Below are positions 39,848-52,892 of a DNA stretch of 64,000 nt, one piece after another. This stretch comes from Porphyra umbilicalis (taxonomy: Eukaryota > Rhodophyta > Bangiophyceae > Bangiales > Bangiaceae). The stretch's first letter is position 1. Each line of letters begins with the position of its first letter. The DNA is taken from NCBI GenBank assembly GCA_002049455.2, contig KV918904.1:1-64000 (forward strand). The letters are read 5' to 3'. The translations under genes and the position numbers were made by a program. The notes beneath the pieces were generated by a model. It had not been told where the DNA came from, ran no database searches, and saw only the letters and a list, made by a program, of their open reading frames with translations.

Positions 39848-40797
39848 CCGCTTATCTCTTGGCGCGCGCGGCTCGAGAGTCAGAAGCTCGGCGGTGGTCA
39901 GCCGCTCGACGCGTGATGCGTTTTATAACGTGGCTCAGGAAGTTTACGGTCTCGCCCAATGCACTGCTCACAGCGATCACCACCACCGGTGCTTCAACCA
40001 GGGCCTCCACGACAGTTCCCACCCCCGCGCGCTGCGCCAACCGACCCGTAAGTGACCGGAGCGATCGGTCGTGCCCGTCGTGAAGAATGGTGTCCGTATC
40101 AGACGCGTCGCTGCCGTCACTGTTCCACTTGGGGGGCGATCATCCGTTCTTTCGCATGATCTTGGCCGCCTTTTCGGGCGCCTCGTCCAAGGAGCCGAGG
40201 TATGTTGTGAACTTGGCGGGAGGCACATGCTGAAGCCGTCGCCAAGACCAACGCGATGGCATGGAAGCAGCCGCTAATGGGAGACGCTCAGCTGCTGGAA
40301 CAATCGTGAAGAGCACAGCGTCGTCCACGGCGGTGCCGCGCGGCGCCGCCCGCGCGTGCCGTGTTGAGCGCAGGTAGTCGCACATAGTGCGCTGCGGCTC
40401 TCGGGAGGGGCGCCTCTCGTCGTCGTCAGGTTGCGCGACGCGTGCCCCATTCTTCTGGCTGCTCCGCTCCAGGAGGCTTTCAGACACCACATCCCCCCCA
40501 CCCTGACTCAAAAAGCTCCCCGCGACAGCAACTCGGGCCAAACCTGCTGGATGATGCGACACCACTGGCATAGCGACTATCAATGTCAGGAGCCCCAACA
40601 CGCGCGAGCAACGCGGGAGATAGGAGGGCCTGTTCAATAGGGCAGGTGACGGCAGCGACAGACCCCGCTTCCGCGACGCGGGTGTAGCAGGCAGCCGCGG
40701 CCCCATTCACCGCAATGGCTATGCGTTCCACCACGCGACGAAGCCGTCGAGCGCGGCGCCCCGCTCAGACATACAGACGAAGGATGACACGCTTCAT
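39848..40797 (-). pseudogene. 5' part of the decayed GC-rich ORF split by element 1
   Basis: Starting at the ATG 40,797 (MKRVILRLYV), the frame meets TGA at 40,767, continues (RVVERIAIAVNG, CPIEQALLSPALLARVG) to about 40,560, then shifts frame. The second frame carries KFTTYLGSLDEAPEKAAKIM, TGA at 40,142, then an amphipathic stretch (VGTVVEALVEAPVVVIAVSS) and TAA at 39,854. After the retroelement the same frame resumes at 29,504. Two TGA codons, one TAA and one frameshift mark it as decayed before or since the insertion. No known domain. A further GC-rich frame at 41,192-41,794 on the same strand may be an upstream exon. Confidence 0.4.
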
Positions 40798-41191
40798 AAT
40801 GAGGCCATTCTTAAAGGCTGCAGCCACGAGGTCGGCAGCTTCAGCATCGTCGTCCACATCGGACTAAGGCCCCTCATCGCTGAGTCAGTTCTCCTCGGGG
40901 AGACAGCACATTGCCGCCATTGGGGCAAGGCGACGCGAGGTCCGCGGCCGCGACAAGCCTCAACGAGATGCCGACAGCTGACAATGGGATGCCGAAAGCT
41001 GACCGTGCTCCCCCCGACGCACCTCAGCAGGTGTCGTGACCTGCGTTTGTCGCTGAGGCCGTCAATTCACGAGATTTCCGGGCCTCAGTTGGTGTGTGGA
41101 TCAATCATGCCGATATGGGACAGGTTGATTGCGTGGCATGTGACTTGTCATTTCAAAATTCGTGCGTTACGGTTTGTCGCTCGTGTGCGTG

Positions 41192-41794
41192 TCAGTGGCA
41201 GTGCCATTGAGCGTGGCAGCCAGGAAACCGCTGGAGCCTGAGGCCGTGGCTGCCGGGGTTGCGGGGCCGGCCAGCGGCCGCACGGTCGTAAGAGGCCGTC
41301 GCCGTCGCAGGCAACGATGTCGGGACGAGCGGGTTCGGGGGAGGGGATGCGTAAGGCCGCTGCCTCGAAGGAATTTGCTGTCGCGCCGCCGTAGACTTGG
41401 TAGTCATGTCGCCCGCCGCCTCCGATGGCGGCGCTGCACCGCTGCCGGCAGATGTGGTGCCAAGCATTACACCCTCGGGAGGCCCGTTGCCGCTTGGCCG
41501 CCCCGCGTGGGTCACGGCGGCCGCCGTCACGCAAATGCACGAAGACACCGCCAATTGAGCCGCCGCCGACACGGCGCCCGTGCTTTTGGCGGGCGGTAGA
41601 GGCGCGCGTTGATACACCATCGCTGCGGCCCAGGTGCTGCGCGTCGGCCCCGACGGCGACGCAGTTGTCTTTTGCATGGCCTCTTCGTCGCAAGGGCTTC
41701 CAGTGCCGCAACCGCGGTACTCCCGTCGCAGCTGATAACGCGCGACTTCGTCGTTCGGCGGCGGGCGGCGCTTGGCCACCAGTGTGATGCTCAC
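41192..41794 (-). other. GC-rich open frame, coding status unresolved
   Basis: 200 codons open on the minus strand, with Ala/Pro/Ser/Thr-rich but fairly protein-like composition. Frames on the opposite strand are also open. It could be an upstream exon of the relic at 39,848-40,797. Confidence 0.25.
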
Positions 41795-42537
41795 CTATGC
41801 GAACCGACGGCCTCCAGTGTGGTGCCCGCCTGCACCACTACTCACAGCTCCAGAGCACGAATGTCCATCGACACAGCCACCTGTACAACGTAAGCCAGAA
41901 CGCATAGTACGGCAGTGACTTCGGAGTCGTGCCTCGTGGCATCTCACCGCGCAGTTGCCGCTCCAGCGCTTATTAAATGGCCAAAACTACGTCACAAGCT
42001 CCTAGCCCTGTCTCTTTTGCAGCATACAAAAGAAACAACGGCTGTGTCACCCAATTGATGTAACGGGCTCTCAAATGGCGGCGCTATTGCTAACCTCCAA
42101 AAAATGGCGGTTGCAGAGAGAAGGGAGGCAGAGCTGACAACACAACATAGAAGTCAAGTCGGATTGGCTGTTCGACAAGCGACGATCAAGCGATTGGCTG
42201 GTAGTTACCGCCAGTAATCTTGCAAGCCAATCAACGTGTCTTGTAGAAGTCACGCAGAGCCATTGCAACCCACAATAAGATGTCCTGAGATTTTTGGGCC
42301 GCTGGCTTAGGCCTGGAGAGGGCATGGAGAGGGTTCTGGGCCAGACCTGTGACTTCTCATGAGGTCAACAAGCTGCTCCAGACTTCTTGAGATTCTGATG
42401 TGCGTTTCCAGTGCGCACAGCTGCATGATGAGACTGTGTAAGAAAATCTCATGATATCTAGCCCTTCCATTGGTCCACGTACGCGGTTGAATGAATGTAA
42501 CCACTCTACAACCGCCAGTTTTTCATTGTCAGCAATA

Positions 42538-42936
42538 TTGCTGATCCCCGAACTTTGTCCTGGTGGACAGAGACTGACTTGCGGACCGACTCTCTCCACC
42601 AATCAGATGGGCCCCTGGGACTGACTTGGTGCTCCTGATAGCTTACATGAGCCAATACAGCCTGGAAATCAACATAAGCTCCTTTTTTTTTCTGCACTTC
42701 TGGCAAGGAGACAGTCGAAAATCTGAAGATCTCGCGTGGGCAGCTTGCTGCGTGCCAAGAAAATCGGATCAAGCGGCAACAAACAGTGAGTTCTGCTGGA
42801 TGCAAGGTCCTGGCACCATATACGGGCTTTTTATTGGCTTCGATGCCTTTTAACTGTCGTTTTACGCCAATAGAGTGCTCTTATTCACAGTCAGTCTCTG
42901 TCTCTGTCCCCCTGGACAAAATTCGGGGATCAGCAA
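42538..42936. mobile_element. MITE C copy 3, 399 bp, TA-flanked
   Basis: The ends TTGCTGATCCCCGAACTTTGTCC and its near-complement (42,914-42,936) are flanked by TA at 42,536-42,537 and 42,937-42,938. The interior closely matches copy 2. The left flank itself reads TCAGCAATA, so the junction forms a palindrome with the element end, a sign of insertion next to another MITE end. Confidence 0.85.
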
Positions 42937-43647
42937 TACGTTCCTGTTCATGCCACTTTCAGCAAAGAGAAACAGAGAGTTGCTGTCAACGGATCTCGAC
43001 GGCATCGACATTCAACAACCTTGAGCAAAATTCTTCTTTTGTCAATCTCAAAGGTTTCAAATGTCTCTTCTTCTGTGGGGAAGCTTAGGTTTCGATGCCG
43101 CAGGACTTTCAGTTTCAAATGAGTGCAACAAACATGCTTTTAATATTGATGAGCAGGCTCCGGTCACCACCCCCGGCGGACCATTTGCGAAGTCACAGAT
43201 GGCACCTGTTGCGTCCCCTGGGCCAAGTCACAGATGGCACCTGTTGCGTCCCATAGGTCCACTGCGTCTTTCTGGCGTCCTCCTCCTGCCCCGAATGACA
43301 CGCCATACGACATTCGTTGTCAGCACTGCTAGAGTGCGTCGCCACCCTCACTGCTCCAGGGCCATGGGTACCCGACGCAACCCTCTACTGCGTCAGTCAT
43401 ATCTACAGGTCATGTTGGTGTGCGTGTCGTGTGTAGGTTCTATTTTTGGCGGGCTATGACTTTTTGGTCGGCATCAAAAGCTTTAGAAGCACTGCCCGGA
43501 AGCAACGCGGGCAATCTTCTCTTCGACTCCAGAGAACTGCCCTACTATCTGTCGTCCTGTGATGAGGCTTGCCGCCGGGGCCTGCAAACGAGTGCCATCT
43601 TCAAGGAAGTGCGAGTGGAAGTACACCAGGTTCCGAAAGATGACCTT

Positions 43648-44330
43648 TCAGTCGTTGAACACGCCCTCGATGGGATGCAGGTCTGGAGAGTAGGGCGGTA
43701 GCCGGATAAAGGGGACCCCATAGTTCTCCAAGAAGACGTCACCAGCAGCATCGTGAATTGGCACAATGTCGAAGAGCAAAAGGCAAGCTGCTGCTTGAGA
43801 GTCCCAAGGGACTCCAGCGGTGGACTGAACTATTATCAAGATGACGCGACCCAAGGACAGGCACCAGTCGTTGCATTTCAGTGCACGCTCTCACGTGTCT
43901 GAGTGCAAGCCCAAGATGCGCCCGTCTGACGACACCGTCATCGTTGTGCTGACACGCTCGACGTGCCGAGGACTGATGTCGAGCATGTCAACTCGCTCTT
44001 GTCGGAGAGCACGCCCATACCTGCAGAGGACGTCACGATCGTCTGTGTAGGTCTCGTCGACGGATACGATGCAGCCGTTTCCAACCATCTGACGCAACAC
44101 TGCGTGCTCGCCGCGACGCTCTCGGTTGGCCGCTTGGTACAAGCGGATGATGACCTTCTGTGCGAGGCCGAGCCGTCGCAGCATGCGGTCCACCGTGCTC
44201 CTAGACACACGCAGATGGGCAAATACGTCTGACGGCAGCGCGCGCATCGCCGTCGTCATGGATATGTGCTCTCTCAGAAGTGCCAGGGGATGATACTTAA
44301 CGACACCAATAATGGCACGCAGCAGTGTGT
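43648..44330 (-). pseudogene. IS630/Tc1-type transposase relic, distinct lineage
   Basis: In one minus-strand frame: an N-terminal piece with EDDTLLRAIIG, a helix-turn-helix segment (VFAHLRVSRSTVDRMLRRLG), the first catalytic motif VSVDETYTDDRDV, then TGA at 43,893. After that come DIVPIHD (second Asp) and PPYSPDLHPIEGVF (catalytic Glu), ending in TGA at 43,650. Sequence upstream of 44,330 shifts frame. The motifs differ clearly from those at 2,865 and 54,541, so it is a separate family. Inactive. Confidence 0.7.
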
Positions 44331-44559
44331 CGTCCTCCCAGCAAGAAGCTTCTTGACGATTTGGTCGCTAAGGTACATGCCACAAGCTCTCTCTGCGCGT
44401 CCATTAGCACAGCCAACGCTCATGCTGAGCAGAGCGAACTCCAATATTCGCCGAAATGGTTGAGCGCGGAGCACCGCGGTGCACCATCGATACCGCTGCA
44501 GACCACAGAGCTGCAACATACATTCTGATAACAAGAGCCTCCCCGGACGCACCGGCAGG

Positions 44560-45960
44560 CGCCGTGCACAACGCAAGCACGACCACGTCGACGCCGACGA
44601 AAGCGACCACGCCGACGCGCTTGAGCATAGGCACTTCCCCAAATACAAGCACCAGCACGACCGCCTCGCCGCCGACGACGGCGCGCTCGTGGACACTCTC
44701 AAACGCGTGCCCGCTGCAGATCTCTAAGAAAGCCACCACGAGTACGATCACCTCGGCGCCTATGACGGCGACCACGTCGGCGCCGATGATAAAGAGCACG
44801 CCGATGCCCCCAAGCACAGGCACCTCCCTGCCTACAACCACCAGCACGACCGCCTCGCCGCCGACGACGGCGCGCTCGTGAACGCTCTCAAACGCGTGCA
44901 CGCTGCAGATCTCTAAGGAAGCCAACACGAGTACGATCACCTCGACGCCTATGACGGCGACCACGTCGGCGCCGATGATAAAGAGCACGCCGATGCCCGC
45001 AAGCACAGGCACCTCCTAAACACACAGTACACTACAAGCACCAGCACGAGCGCCTCGCCGCCGACGACGGATCGCTCGTGGACGCTCTCAAGCACGCGCA
45101 AGCTGCAGATCGGCAGGAAAACCGACACGAGCACGACCACCTCGGCGCATACAACGGCGAGCACGGCGATGCAAACGACAGCTACCACGTCGATGCCCGC
45201 GAGCACAGGCACCTCCCTAACTACAAACACCAGAACGACCGCCGCGCCTCCGTGGACAGCGAGCTCGTGGATGCGCTGAAGCATGGGCACCGTGGCCGAC
45301 AGAGCCACCTGCACCACCGCGCCGCCGTTGACGACGACGACCTTGAGCACGCCGTTGAACACGAGCGCCCTGGCCGGAACCACCATAAGTTCGCGCCCTG
45401 GCCAACACCAGCACAAACTTGACTGCCTCACCGCTGACAATGGCGCACTCGTTAAAGCTCGCCAACACGCCTTTCTTCCACAGCACCGAAGACAGCACAA
45501 CACGACCGGTACGCCGCCGGTGGCGGCCAGCTCGCGGACGCACTCAAGAACGCGTACCCTGGCCAACACCAAAGCGTACATGACCACCTCCCCGCCGCCG
45601 ACGACGATCGCGCTGCCGCCCTCCTACACGCGCACCTAGCGCATAACCGACACCCGTGTGACCGCGCCGTCACATACGACGATGCGCTCGTTCACATACT
45701 TGACGAAGCGCACCTTGAATAACACATGCACGCTTCTGTCGCCGCCGACGACGACGAGCTCGTTTCCGGCAACAAGCCCAACACAGCGAGGCGTACGCAG
45801 TCTTTGGGCCGGAAGACGTCGACATCATTGTTGTCACGCAGAAACCCAACCGCGCTTCCGCGGACGAGCACGACGCCGTCCGACCGACGACAGCAACGGC
45901 GACCGCCGTCCCGCTCGCAACCACCTCAGTTCCGGTGCTGAGCACGATGACGATCTCAAT
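44560..45960 (+). repeat. decayed tandem repeat region, ~190-200-bp (two ~33-residue) units
   Basis: The landmark GACGACGGCGCGCTCGTG recurs at 44,674, 44,863 and 45,063, with diverged units to ~45,700. The plus frame encodes a His/Asp-rich unit (HQHDRLAADDGALVDALKR, then HEYDHLGAYDGDHVGADD). Units 1 and 2 each carry TAA where unit 3 has CAG (DL*ES versus DRQEN). The ~33-residue half-unit recalls ankyrin spacing but lacks its consensus, so I do not assign it. Long Val-rich minus-strand frames are mirror images. Confidence 0.55.
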
Positions 45961-45964
45961 GCCC

Positions 45965-48900
45965 GATGATGACCCCCGTGCAGCCTTCGTCCACGGCCGT
46001 GTTAGATAGCGCTACAGCGGCCGCTTCGCCGCCCGTGATCGCCACGATGTCACCACTGACGACGACGACGGGCGCGAGCACGCTGCTGCGCGACAAAATA
46101 GGAGATTCTGGTCCTGCGGGTCGCGAATTTTTCGATGAAGGCTTGCAGCAACTCGTGCGTTCGAGCTGTCTGCTGAGGCAACGGCGGGCCAGAGCTCCAG
46201 GCACGCCATTGGTCAATTCGGCAAGAAAACAAATGACGACTACCCCTCCCCACTGTAACCAAGAAAGCCATCGACATCAGAAAATAGGGATGCCCCATAA
46301 TTGGCAGAATTCTCACTGCTTTCGATGGAGAAGAGCAACAAAGCTGTTTTTCAGCCGTCATGCGCATTGGAACTGTCAACAAGGCAGATTCTGTCTCAAG
46401 ACGTCGTCTGGTTGGTAGGGACGCCTTGGCCCCACTGTGAAATTTCAAGGATCGGTGTTACAGTAAACACCACATCATCAGCGCACTGTGGCCAATCGAA
46501 AAGACCAATAGGTTATCCTGGCCACTGTGCCCCAGTGTAACTAGGGAGGTACACCTTTTTTTGCGATCCACTGTTGTGTCCGTGTCGGTGCGCTTTCTGG
46601 TCGATGGCGCGCCCTGCACAATACACCTTGTCGGTGAATCTACCACGAGCCCGTTGTTCTCCCAAATCGCTCCCACCAAAACATCCACGTCCCCTCGAAA
46701 ACGCATGGGCAAGGCGTTTTTCTTGTTGAACATTCACACGTTTGCATGGAAATAATTTTAAACGACTTCTTGGATGCACCAAAAGCCTTTTTGAGAGCTG
46801 CATCCCATTGTACTAAGCGACATGTTCAAAATGCGCATGTGCAAACGTAGTCATGTGCTCAACAAGTGCATACGAGCGATTCTATGCTTCCAAAGAGGTG
46901 TTTTCGATTTTCTTGCACGCTTCATTGAGACACCCTCTTCGAGGGGTGCGGATTAAGTCGTGCGCGGGGTCTGAAGGTGCGGGGAAACTCCCTTTTCGCC
47001 ACATTATCCACCCGTGTGCCCGACTTCATCATACTTACTTGTAGCCGCAGGAGCAACATCTGCCCTTCCGCAGACGGCGATCGGCAATGGTTAAACAAAT
47101 GATGTTTTCCATTCCACAAAGCTATTCGACCGGTGCGTATGAGCGGTGCATCCCGAGCGGGCACGAGACCTCCCGGCGCTGACACAGCCGGGGACCGCGC
47201 CGCGATCCACACCGATCCGCGGGTCCGCTGACTTGGTGTGGAGTGCCGCAGGGTCAGACACGCCCTACGGGAACAGAACCGCGATCTTTTCGCGATCTTC
47301 TGAAAAAGGGGCCCTTCAGCGGCACGGTTGGGCACTTGGAGTGGTTTACATCCAGGTGACCTCTCTCAGAAGATTCTCTCATGGCCCTCTAGAATAGCAT
47401 TGCCGATCACGCCAAGTCAAGGGCGGACTTCTGGGTCGTGATACTTTCTGACACGAGCCCTCGAAACTGCAGCCACGCCAAAAAAACACCGGTCCTCGTC
47501 GATCGTGAAAGGCGCCGCAATACCTGCCCAAAACAGCTTGACCGGCACTTTGCATGTGCGTACCCAGTCGAAATCGTGCCTCACCCGTATGGCAGAACCG
47601 CAACAAATCAGCAGACACTTCTTTCACACCTGTCAAGCCTACAGGATGATGGAGCTCACGGAGAGCGATCTAATGTACTTCCTAACCAAAACTTTTCGCT
47701 GGTTTTGGCGCCACAGCCACTGGCGTCTTCCTGGCTTCGTTCACGGGTGCTTGTGCGGCCGGACGGAGCGCTACGAGCACCCTAATACGTATTCCTGCGC
47801 ACTGCTACTGATCAGCTATGAGAATACTGACCAGGAACTACTCTGACACTGTTGTGTGGGAAGCGCAACTCGGTCAGCGCCGTCCCCGAACTGTACACTC
47901 GAGGGGGGAGCGGTGTTGCAGCTGGCGAAGACGGCTACCGAGACAAGGTGAATCCGACATGCGGCAGAAAGTGTAGTCTGAATGCGGATCGGGCACACGG
48001 CCAACAGGTCGATTTCATTCGAAGGGCCTCCACTTCGACCGTACAATTTCAAGGTCGACTGAGACACGTCCCCGAGCTCTTAATAACTGTGCAGACTGCG
48101 GAAACCACGTCAGCGAACCTTAACTTTTGGCAGCCTGACCAATCTGAGCCCGAGAGAGCTAGAAGTCCGGAAATGGGGCTCCGTCACATAGTGTGAGGTG
48201 GCTCTCAAATCGTCCTCTGATTCGGCGAAAGCACTATTGATCGTCTGGTCTGTGCAGGTGCTCCGACGACTTCGCCTTGACACCGACTCGTTGTTGTCCT
48301 TTTGCCATCTCCCCTCGACGTCGTCATCGTAATGCGCCGTTAACGATTTGCGTGCGCACGTGCGACCGCATCTGACCGCTTTTCTACATCGGTGAGTACT
48401 GGTTACCCTTTCGATGTTCTCTATGTGAGGCGACAGGGGGGATCGGGGGGAGTGCAGGGAGCCGCAACCGAATGTGGGTGGAACTGTGATATCACAGACC
48501 GCTTCCGAATCTGTGTGTGCTGCGGGGCCAATCGTATTCTGCGGCTGTGTCAGGTACATATTGGTGCCTGCTTAACTTCGTTTGTATGGGGGGGGGGGGG
48601 TGCGAGGGATGGTCGTGTTTGTGGGTGGCGACGCGCCGTCATACAGAAAAACGAGAGCTTTGTTAGTGTCGGCAACCGACGTTTGAGTGCTATGGCGTCT
48701 GCTGTTTGGGTTCTGCTCGCATTATCAACTACACGCCGTGGGTCCAAGGGGAGTGCACTGCTGTTGGTGTTTTTGCCTATATCTGGCGTCTAACCCGCCT
48801 CTCCATGCGCTGCTCTTTTTTTGTGCACGTGGAGGAGTGTTTGTGAAGAAGAGGTTGGGTGCGGCTGGGAGAAAAGCACATGAGAGGGCAGTTTTCCGGC

Positions 48901-51455
48901 CCTGATGTGCCTGAGGGGAGGCCAGCAGGCGTGCTATGGATGCTTAGGCTGCATAGTCGTTGCCGCGGCTATGACGCTCACGCAGCGGCGGTGGTCGTCG
49001 TGACGTCGGCCGTCTTCGTCCTGCGTGGCTTCGGAGATGGCTGTCGACGAGCAGCAGCAGTGTCAACAAAATTTGTACGGATCAAACGCACCACAGGCGT
49101 GGCCTGGGATGCCACCCACGAGGGCCGTGACAGCAAATCATGTGGTTGTTCTACTGTAATTGCGTCTGGTGAGGGCGACTGTGAGCCAATCGAAGACCAG
49201 CAGATCGCAGTTTGATCGAGGTTTCACCCCGAGCCCATCACCGGTCTGAGTATGACAGTGATCGCGGTTTGATCGCGGTTCTGTTCCCATAGGGATGCTG
49301 GCGGAGCCCCATGCGGCAGCGAAGCCCGGCCCTCGCCGTGCGGGCCGACATCACGCCGAGTACCCCCACCTTTTACAGCTGGTAGGGTTCCTAAGAAAGC
49401 CCGCCGAGCTGCGCTGTACCAGTTCGAGCTGCGCTGTACCAGTTCGAGCTGAGCTGCATCAGGCCTTTATCTTGTCCTTCCCGTTTTCGTCGAAGACCTC
49501 CGCGGTTGCGAGCATGGTGGAGAACCGTGCATGGCTGAACACTGCGCAAAGTTGAAAACTGTGCACTGGGCGTCGGGTGCCGTGGTGAAGTCGGGCCTTG
49601 GAAGGGCAGCGCAGGAAATGAGTGAGCTAGGACGGCACCCTCGCCTGTGAGGCCACGTCCGACAGCCGTTCTCCCAAAACTCCCGCACTCCAACTGTTGC
49701 AAAAGAGTTCCAAACCGGCGTCTGCGTGGCCGTAGAGGCCGATTTGGAACTCTTTTGCAGCAGGTGGAGAGAGGAATTTTCGAAAAAACGGCTGCACGGC
49801 CGTTCCGCCAAAACCCACTTCCTGGTCTGGGACACAGAGTGACATGAAAACCGTGTGCATTGTCGCAGGATTGGTTTGATACGCCGTCTGAAAAGCAACT
49901 TGGATCACAACAGCCGGACAAACACCACCCGCGCACCGCAAGACTGCATACAGAGCCTCGACCGAAGCACGCCCTTGTCCTCGAAGCGACCGAGAAGAAG
50001 AGAGCACCAGCTTGGTCACGGTCAGGCACACTGTTTCCCGGCAACATGCAGAGATCACGGCACGCAGCCGTGTGGTTGGATCAAGTCCACGTTGGCCTTC
50101 GTTTGACTTCACTTCGCTTCCGATTCAACGGCAGGCACCTTCTCTTTTTACTTGTGTGCCTGAAAGTGATCCGATGAGGTCTATTGATGGCTATAGATTT
50201 CATTGCTGATTGTGGAGTGATCGATCTTGCCTTTCGCTGGCGTTGTTCCGCCGATTCGGTAAAGTTTCATTTGTGATGTGCGGGTGAGCATAAAAGCAGC
50301 ACCCGGCCGCCGGCGTCGATTTGACGAACGGCATCAGCGCTCCGCCGCACGCTCTCCCCACCGCCGTCGTCCCCCGCGTCGTCGTCGTCCACCGCCTCCG
50401 TTTGCAGCCGCTGCGGGGCCTACCGGTCCGGTCGCTGCTTCGCCCGCGTCCGCCGCACCCACCAGCGCGTTTTTTTTTTAGTTCGCTGTCTGCCACGCCA
50501 TGTGGGTTTTTGGCCTGTCTGCCTCCGAAAGCGCTGCTCGTCGCCGCCAATGTCGCTCCCCTTCCCACGCTTTCGTCTGTATTTTTCTTGATCCTTGCTC
50601 GCAGTGCCAATGTCTGTTGTCTGGTCGTTGTGGAATAAACTGTGTGTCTGTATCTCTGGTCAGTCTGAGTGCCTTTGCACGTCCGGGCTCGTCCATGAGT
50701 CTTGCCAGTGCCCAATTCTCGAAAAAGGAACAGCATTGCGTCCGTCTTCTATTGATACAGGAAAAGGGTGCTTGGTTGGCCACGCAGGGACAGGATGCCG
50801 CGACAGGGTGTAGGCAGCTGTGGCGGCCGGAGCGTGTAACGCTGCTAGAGAGGCGGCAGGCTGCGAAGACTTCTTGCTCTCTTCCCACCCACCACCCCGG
50901 AGTGGGCGTAACTTCTCTCTGCTCAAAGGCTGCACGATGTCGTCCTTCCGATTATTTCCTGCCCTACTTGACAAAGATCCGGTACTGAGCACTGCACCTG
51001 TTTAGAGTGTCAAGTCGCATTTGGAAGAATTTGATCGGAATTCATAGAGATCTCAATCACACCCTGATTTCGTCGTCACCACACTACAACGATTTATTTG
51101 GACGGGATACGAGCTATATAACACTGGTAGCGTATGGCAGATACCTGTTCTTTGGACCCCCCCCCGTTTCCGGGTCGGACCTGAAGCAAGCGTGTTTAAG
51201 AGTGCTGTCAATAACTGATACGGCCAGCCGCCCAATTGCAGGCGCGGCTTCGTGGACCGGTTGAATTCATACATTAGTCACGGGAGCCTCGTCCTATCCA
51301 CCGAGAATCTCCCGAAGCGCACGAGCTTGGCGTCGATTGGGTCGGAATCTTGTGAGAAAACACTGGCGACTTCCGACAAGCGGCCCCACGCCGCATGCTC
51401 CTGTTTCGTTGACCTGACCACGGTGAGGCAGAGGTGTGGTGGAGGCTGAACTCAC
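45965..51455. other. 5.5-kb interval without a supported gene
   Basis: Mid-GC sequence with short frames only. Visible small structures: imperfect 21-bp tandem units near 49,408-49,460 (GAGCTGCGCTGTACCAGTTC), a G-run near 48,587-48,600 and the foldback at 49,694-49,763. A protein-like plus frame near 45,966-46,230 may be a relic. Confidence 0.4.
49694..49763. repeat. foldback, 26-bp arms
   Basis: CTGTTGCAAAAGAGTTCCAA... (49,694-49,719) is the reverse complement, with two mismatches, of 49,738-49,763. The 18-bp centre separates the arms. It may be a decayed inverted-repeat element. Confidence 0.7.
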
Positions 51456-52085
51456 TTGAGGTGTGCAAGGGCATGCAAAATGCCGCTTTCCGTAGGCGTG
51501 CAGTTTGCAATTTTTTCGGGCGTGGCGGTGGCGAAGTTGGATCCGGACGTGGTGTCGGGGTTCGTGCAGCTTGTCGTGTGCTACGGCTTGCAAGCTGCCG
51601 CTTGCGTTCCTCGTGCCATTGGTTCTGAATGGTGGCTTGACTCCGGCCGACGTGACGCTCGACGTAGTGGGGAGCGCGGTGCACTTGTCGAGTGGGACGG
51701 TGTGCAGATTGTCGCATGCGCACAACGTGCAGCTGGTTGGTCTTGTCAGAGTGACGGCGGCCAACGTTGCCGCGGACGAAGAACTGGACGTGCTGGCCGG
51801 GGTGGTGCGGCTTGTCGTGTGAGACGGCGTGCAGGTTGCCGCGTGCGTGGGGCGTGCACTTTGTGCTTCGTGTCGGCGTGACTGTGGCCGACGTGGCGCT
51901 GGACATTGTGGCGGCGGGTGTGGGGCTTGTCGTGTAAGTTGGTGTGGACGCTGCCGCTTGCGTAGGGCGTACACGTTATGCTTCTTGTCGTCGTGGCTGT
52001 GGCGGACGTGAGCTGGACGTGGTGGCGGGGGTGGTATGGCTTGTCATGTAAGACGGCGTGCACGCTGCCGCTTGCGTAGGTTATG
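51456..52085. repeat. tandem-repeat array R1 (~100-120-bp units)
   Basis: Recurring core GACGGCGTGCACGCTGCCGC-TTGCGT, followed by a TGC-TTCTTGTCG-GTGGCGG and GACGTGGTGGCGGGGGTGG block. About four to five diverged units. All frames stay largely open; the minus strand gives a 226-codon His/Arg-rich frame. It is the same family as the array at 57,950-59,130. Confidence 0.7.
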
Positions 52086-52892
52086 CACTTTATGCAATTT
52101 TTTCAGCATTGCGGTGGCGGTGAATGTCCGGCTTTTCGTGTTGGACGTCTCGCAAGTTGCGGCTTGAATGGCGTGGGGCGTGCAGTTGGTATGGGGGTGA
52201 GGAACACCGTTTGGGTTTGTGTTTATGCATTTGTTGCGTACATGGTCGTTGCAAGAGTGGCACCTCGATTAGTATTTGAAGTAAAACGTAGCGGCTCAAA
52301 ACAAAGAAACACAGGTCTACCACAGCAACGCAGTGCACTACCTCCTCACACAGGTCCTTTCTAAATGGCCGGTGTCTGAGCACGTGTTTGGGCGGATTGC
52401 ACGCCCACAAGTCCATGTCTGAGCACGACCGGGATGTGCCTGTCTGAACGAGACACATGTCAGAGCAGTGCTCGTGAGATTAAAGTTGCCCGCCTTACAG
52501 TGGCGTCTCACAATGTGCGGCTGGTGCGCGCATACCCCTGTTTGTTGGCGTGCCGTTGGAAGCGCAGGCGTGCTGGAGGCTGATAGGCGATTCCCAATCG
52601 GGAGGGCAGCTTGCATCTCTGGCAGGGGGGCTTTTGCTCTACGAGCGTCAAGTGTGGCTTGTCTGCACGTGTTTGGAGTGCACATGAAAACCAGAAAAAA
52701 CCCGAGCACGCGTGTCTAGCACGCTTGCAAGTTCGCCCAAGTGCTTGTTAGACACATCCAATTCCGAGTGTGCGGAAGGTGTTCGATCGCTCACCCAGAA
52801 CCAGCACAGGTTCCCCATTGGTCTGACACGCCCAGGCGTAATTGAGACTGGTTCAAACACGCTTGTTTAGACAGGGCGTCAGCACGGCCCCT

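Noticed and set aside
44404-45587. Val/Leu-rich minus-strand frames as membrane proteins
   Set aside because: They are exact complements of the His/Asp-rich repeat units on the plus strand and carry no start or topology signals.
44560-45960. Ankyrin-repeat protein
   Set aside because: The ~33-residue period fits, but the ankyrin consensus (G-TPLHLAA) is absent.
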